The notes under the pieces are model-generated. The model saw only the letters and a list, made by a program, of their open reading frames with translations, was not told where the DNA came from and searched no databases. A stretch of DNA of 7,714 nucleotides, taken from assembly GCA_009784635.1 (NCBI GenBank), contig WRBG01000092.1, positions 1 through 7,714 on the forward strand, given 5' to 3'. Positions 5,147 through 7,714 of this stretch are shown one piece after another (within the stretch, counting starts at the first letter, position 1; the number at the start of each line of letters is the position of its first letter). Both the position numbers and the translations under genes were made by a program. Source of the stretch: Bacteroidales bacterium (lineage in GTDB: Bacteria > Bacteroidota > Bacteroidia > Bacteroidales > UBA932).

Positions 5147-7714
5147 TTATTTAATGACTGTAAACGGAGTTACAGAGGGAATATCTACAAAGGTATGCTG
5201 CCCTGTTCTTATGTTCAATTGCGGCGGGTTTGCAGGTGTCATGGTGTATCTGTAATCTGTAGAGTAAACCATGACGGCCAATTTATCGCCTGCGCGAAAC
5301 TCCCAGTCCATAGCCTCAAACGAGAACACATATGTGTTGAATTGTCCGGACGCGGGCGCCGTACTTTGGTAGTAATATGCGGGGATATAATTGGTTGCGG
5401 ACGCTTCCATGTATGTTCTGCCGCGAATACCCGGCAGGCCGCGGGCCGCCCAGTCGGCAACAAGGTCTATTTGGTTCGGGTTCTGTATATCGGCGTGGCC
5501 GTTTGTAATTTTTTTGTAGTTTATCCAATAATTGTTTCCGCTTGGCGCAACAGGCGCAGAAGGCGTTACAACATTAAATCGGGCAACGCCGTTGTGGGCC
5601 GCTATATGTCTGACAGAATCCGTACTAATACTTGCGCCGCCGCCGGTGGGACCGGTTCCAAAGCTGCGTCCCGTATTTCCTCCACCGGGTATTTCAACAA
5701 GGGCTGCCGTAATATTGCCCCACGGCACATTGGAGGCGACTTCAATACTTGCCACTACGGTTCCACTAACCCTTACATTTTCCTTGATTTCAACAACAAA
5801 GGCAAGTCGTTCGGCGCTTGGAGCATCCAAATTACTGACATTAAACAGCGCAGATTCCCAGTCCCTTAAAATGGGAGCGCGCTCGCCGTCCGGTCGAATC
5901 GCAATACCGGTCGAATCGGTGTTCCAACCCGCTTCCCAAAAGTTTTTGCCGTCTTGAATCTTAAATTCGCGAACCGGAGGTACCGTAAAACTGAGGGTGC
6001 CCGCCGCGCTGGTTGCAGGAGTCGCCGAAGGAGCAAGATAATACCTTCTGTGTACGGAGCCGGGGACAGGCCATGTTTCAAATGACTCGTATGCGCCTGT
6101 AATGCTGGATTGAATCTGCACATTCGGCATTTCATTAACTACATTATTTTCAATTCCATAAAGAAAATGGTCAAGCCACAGATGCGCCCAATCAAAGACC
6201 GCATCATGTGTCATAAATGACGTATGACCGCCCCGATTAAGCACCATCTTTATGGGAGCGTCAGAAAGTTCGGTAACGGCTCGATAAAACGCATCAAACT
6301 GTCTGGGCATAACATTAAAATCATTAAAACCGTGTTTAACGATTATGCCCGCGGTTATTCTGTTGGCGGTAGACAGATAGTTCCGGTCATCCCAAAAACG
6401 GTTGTAATTGCCCGATACGAAATCCGCGCCGCTTCTCATATTGGCCCAATGGGCCGCTTCGCGCTGTCTAATATTCACGCCTTCATTGCCAAAAACCGGG
6501 TCGCCGGCCGGCGCGTGAAAGCGCATGAGCGACGGAACTTGTCTTTCTATGGCATTGAGGGTTGGGGCGCTGGTTGTCGAAATGCGCGAGAAGCACAATC
6601 GGGCAAGTTCAAACGATTCTTCTCCCGGGAAACCGGCATGCCAAGCATTATTCCTGCCCGGGTACACAACCGAACCGTTTCCGCGGGTATAGTAGTACCA
6701 ATTAGAGATAGCGGCTATGGGGATGATGGCTTTAAGCCCTTTAACGCCGGTAGCGGCGGCGGCTATCGGCAATGTTCCGTTATAGGAAGTGCCACTCATA
6801 ACCACATTGCCGTTTGACCACGAAGTAGCGTCAACCTCATGCGTAGCGTCTTGACTGGTAAAGCCGCGCGCTTCGCCGTTAAGCCATTTGATAACGGCTA
6901 TGGCGGCAAGCGTTTCGCACACATCGCCGGACGAAGTAAAACCGTCCGAAAATACGTTGCCCACAGAATTAGCTGCGACCACGGCGTATCCGCGGACAAA
7001 CATGTACTGGGCAAAGACGCCTCCAATATTGCTGTGTCCTCCGGCAATCGAAATGGCCGGAAGCGCGGGTGAAACGCCGGCTTCCTCCGGCACCCTCGGT
7101 ATTGTATGATTGACAACTACGGGGTTGCCTCGCGTTACCATGTTTCCGGAGGGTACGGCAGGTCTGGCTGCCGGTATTCCCAACGACAGGTTTGCCGCCG
7201 GACTCCATGGCCAATCAGCGGCGCGTGGTTTAACACTTTCAATATTAGACGCATATGTAAATCGAGACGTATTCGGATTTGCCGCCATGGGCGTGGTAAT
7301 ATCAATAACTTCGAGGGGAATTGTACCATCTCTATAAGGGCTTACCTCAAGGAAAACAGGAAGTTTCAAGTCTGCATATCTTTCCGACTCAACCGGACGG
7401 CGAATGGTCGCCCTAATTAAATCACGCCTCCCGTCCCCGTCTGTGTCAATCGGCAGTTCGATAAATACTTCCTCCACGATATTGAAGTCATTATTTTTGT
7501 CAGCTCTGGGAGTCCACGATAGAGAACCGCGGGTAGGCGTCTCAAGGTCATGCGTTTCGTTCTCGGTCCACTGGAAAGCAGGAGCAGTCCTAAGCGTTTT
7601 TGAACACCATAACGATGGAAACAGTTCTACGTTCCTCCGGAAACTTGAATCAGCTTGCAGTGAAGCGCTCGTTTCACTTACCAAACCGGATGCCGGCATA
7701 CTTACAAGTACTGC
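5147..7714 (-). CDS. pepX: Secreted Xaa-Pro dipeptidyl-peptidase-like serine peptidase (S15), N-terminus beyond window edge
   Basis: Numbering starts at the ATG at 7699, which gives 850 residues, but the frame stays open to 7714 (AVLVS before that Met), so the real start and probably the signal peptide lie outside. The alpha/beta-hydrolase core covers about residues 75-515. DTDGDGRRD (85-93), SDGFTSSGD (251-259) and WLNGEARGFTS (272-282) are typical PepX blocks. The catalytic Ser305 sits in GTSYNG, Asp460 in HGFNDFN and His492 in GGHTSF; the Asp-His spacing of 32 is close to that of lactococcal PepX (30). AISNWYYYTRGNG and GFPGEE (330-361) also fit. Residues about 550-850 form the C-terminal beta-rich jelly-roll, with a Gly-rich loop at 672-688. 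Expected reaction: release of X-Pro dipeptides from peptide N-termini, feeding use of proline-rich proteins. The first 60 residues are poorly conserved by eye. It leads the probable operon with the Mpv17-like and GH3 genes. Confidence 0.9.
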   Translation of the reverse strand, partial: AVLVSMPASGLVSETSASLQADSSFRRNVELFPSLWCSKTLRTAPAFQWTENETHDLETPTRGSLSWTPRADKNNDFNIVEEVFIELPIDTDGDGRRDLIRATIRRPVESERYADLKLPVFLEVSPYRDGTIPLEVIDITTPMAANPNTSRFTYASNIESVKPRAADWPWSPAANLSLGIPAARPAVPSGNMVTRGNPVVVNHTIPRVPEEAGVSPALPAISIAGGHSNIGGVFAQYMFVRGYAVVAANSVGNVFSDGFTSSGDVCETLAAIAVIKWLNGEARGFTSQDATHEVDATSWSNGNVVMSGTSYNGTLPIAAAATGVKGLKAIIPIAAISNWYYYTRGNGSVVYPGRNNAWHAGFPGEESFELARLCFSRISTTSAPTLNAIERQVPSLMRFHAPAGDPVFGNEGVNIRQREAAHWANMRSGADFVSGNYNRFWDDRNYLSTANRITAGIIVKHGFNDFNVMPRQFDAFYRAVTELSDAPIKMVLNRGGHTSFMTHDAVFDWAHLWLDHFLYGIENNVVNEMPNVQIQSSITGAYESFETWPVPGSVHRRYYLAPSATPATSAAGTLSFTVPPVREFKIQDGKNFWEAGWNTDSTGIAIRPDGERAPILRDWESALFNVSNLDAPSAERLAFVVEIKENVRVSGTVVASIEVASNVPWGNITAALVEIPGGGNTGRSFGTGPTGGGASISTDSVRHIAAHNGVARFNVVTPSAPVAPSGNNYWINYKKITNGHADIQNPNQIDLVADWAARGLPGIRGRTYMEASATNYIPAYYYQSTAPASGQFNTYVFSFEAMDWEFRAGDKLAVMVYSTDYRYTMTPANPPQLNIRTGQHTFVDIPSVTPFTVIK

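Noticed and set aside
4931..5869. Plus-strand ORF of 312 codons
   Set aside because: It spans the opposite strand of two well-supported genes and their junction, is rich in Cys, Arg and Gly, and resembles no family.
6224..6817. Plus-strand ORF of 197 codons
   Set aside because: It is antisense to the PepX catalytic core, which carries the full triad; the frame is a by-product of PepX codon use.
7439..7447. Dockerin or EF-hand-like calcium loop from DTDGDGRRD (residues 85-93 of PepX)
   Set aside because: This Asp-rich block is normal near the start of the PepX catalytic core, and no paired dockerin repeat follows.
7500..7714. Possible frameshift near the PepX N-terminus
   Set aside because: The first 60 residues look poorly conserved, but the other two frames contain early stops or no signal peptide, so a frameshift is not supported.

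Overview
The window looks like chromosomal DNA from a member of the Bacteroidetes, probably Bacteroidales. The evidence is a DUF5009 (NagX/HGSNAT-like) membrane acyltransferase, an exported NagZ-type GH3 enzyme of the form common in that order, a large lipoprotein metallopeptidase, start codons without clear Shine-Dalgarno sequences, and one TAnnTTTG-like -7 promoter box. The genus cannot be named from sequence alone. Five protein genes fill almost all of the window. No tRNA, rRNA, CRISPR array, insertion sequence or phage gene was seen, and no stretch without a gene exceeds about 60 bases.

Layout: (a) 1-1460, minus: N-terminal 486 residues of a lipoprotein with an HELGH zinc-peptidase motif; its C-terminus lies beyond the left edge. 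(b) 1461-1520: short divergent promoter region. (c) 1521-2708, plus: DUF5009 membrane protein. (d) 2721-4400, minus: exported GH3 beta-N-acetylhexosaminidase-like enzyme, convergent with the DUF5009 gene across only 12 bases. (e) 4436-5128, minus: membrane protein resembling the Mpv17/PMP22 family. (f) 5147-7714, minus: secreted Xaa-Pro dipeptidyl-peptidase-like serine peptidase (S15, PepX), whose frame is still open at the right edge.

The three minus-strand genes PepX - Mpv17-like - GH3 are separated by 18 and 35 bases and probably form one transcript that starts outside the window. By inference the locus handles extracellular or envelope polymers: two exported peptidases (one Pro-specific), a glycosidase for GlcNAc-type links, and a membrane acetyltransferase-like protein for amino sugars. 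Scavenging of peptidoglycan, glycoprotein or proline-rich peptide is a plausible shared theme, but nothing in the sequence proves that the genes work together. I did not find a clearly new system. The most unusual points are the PepX/Mpv17/GH3 grouping and a duplicated start-codon context in front of the GH3 gene that creates a small overlapping upstream ORF.
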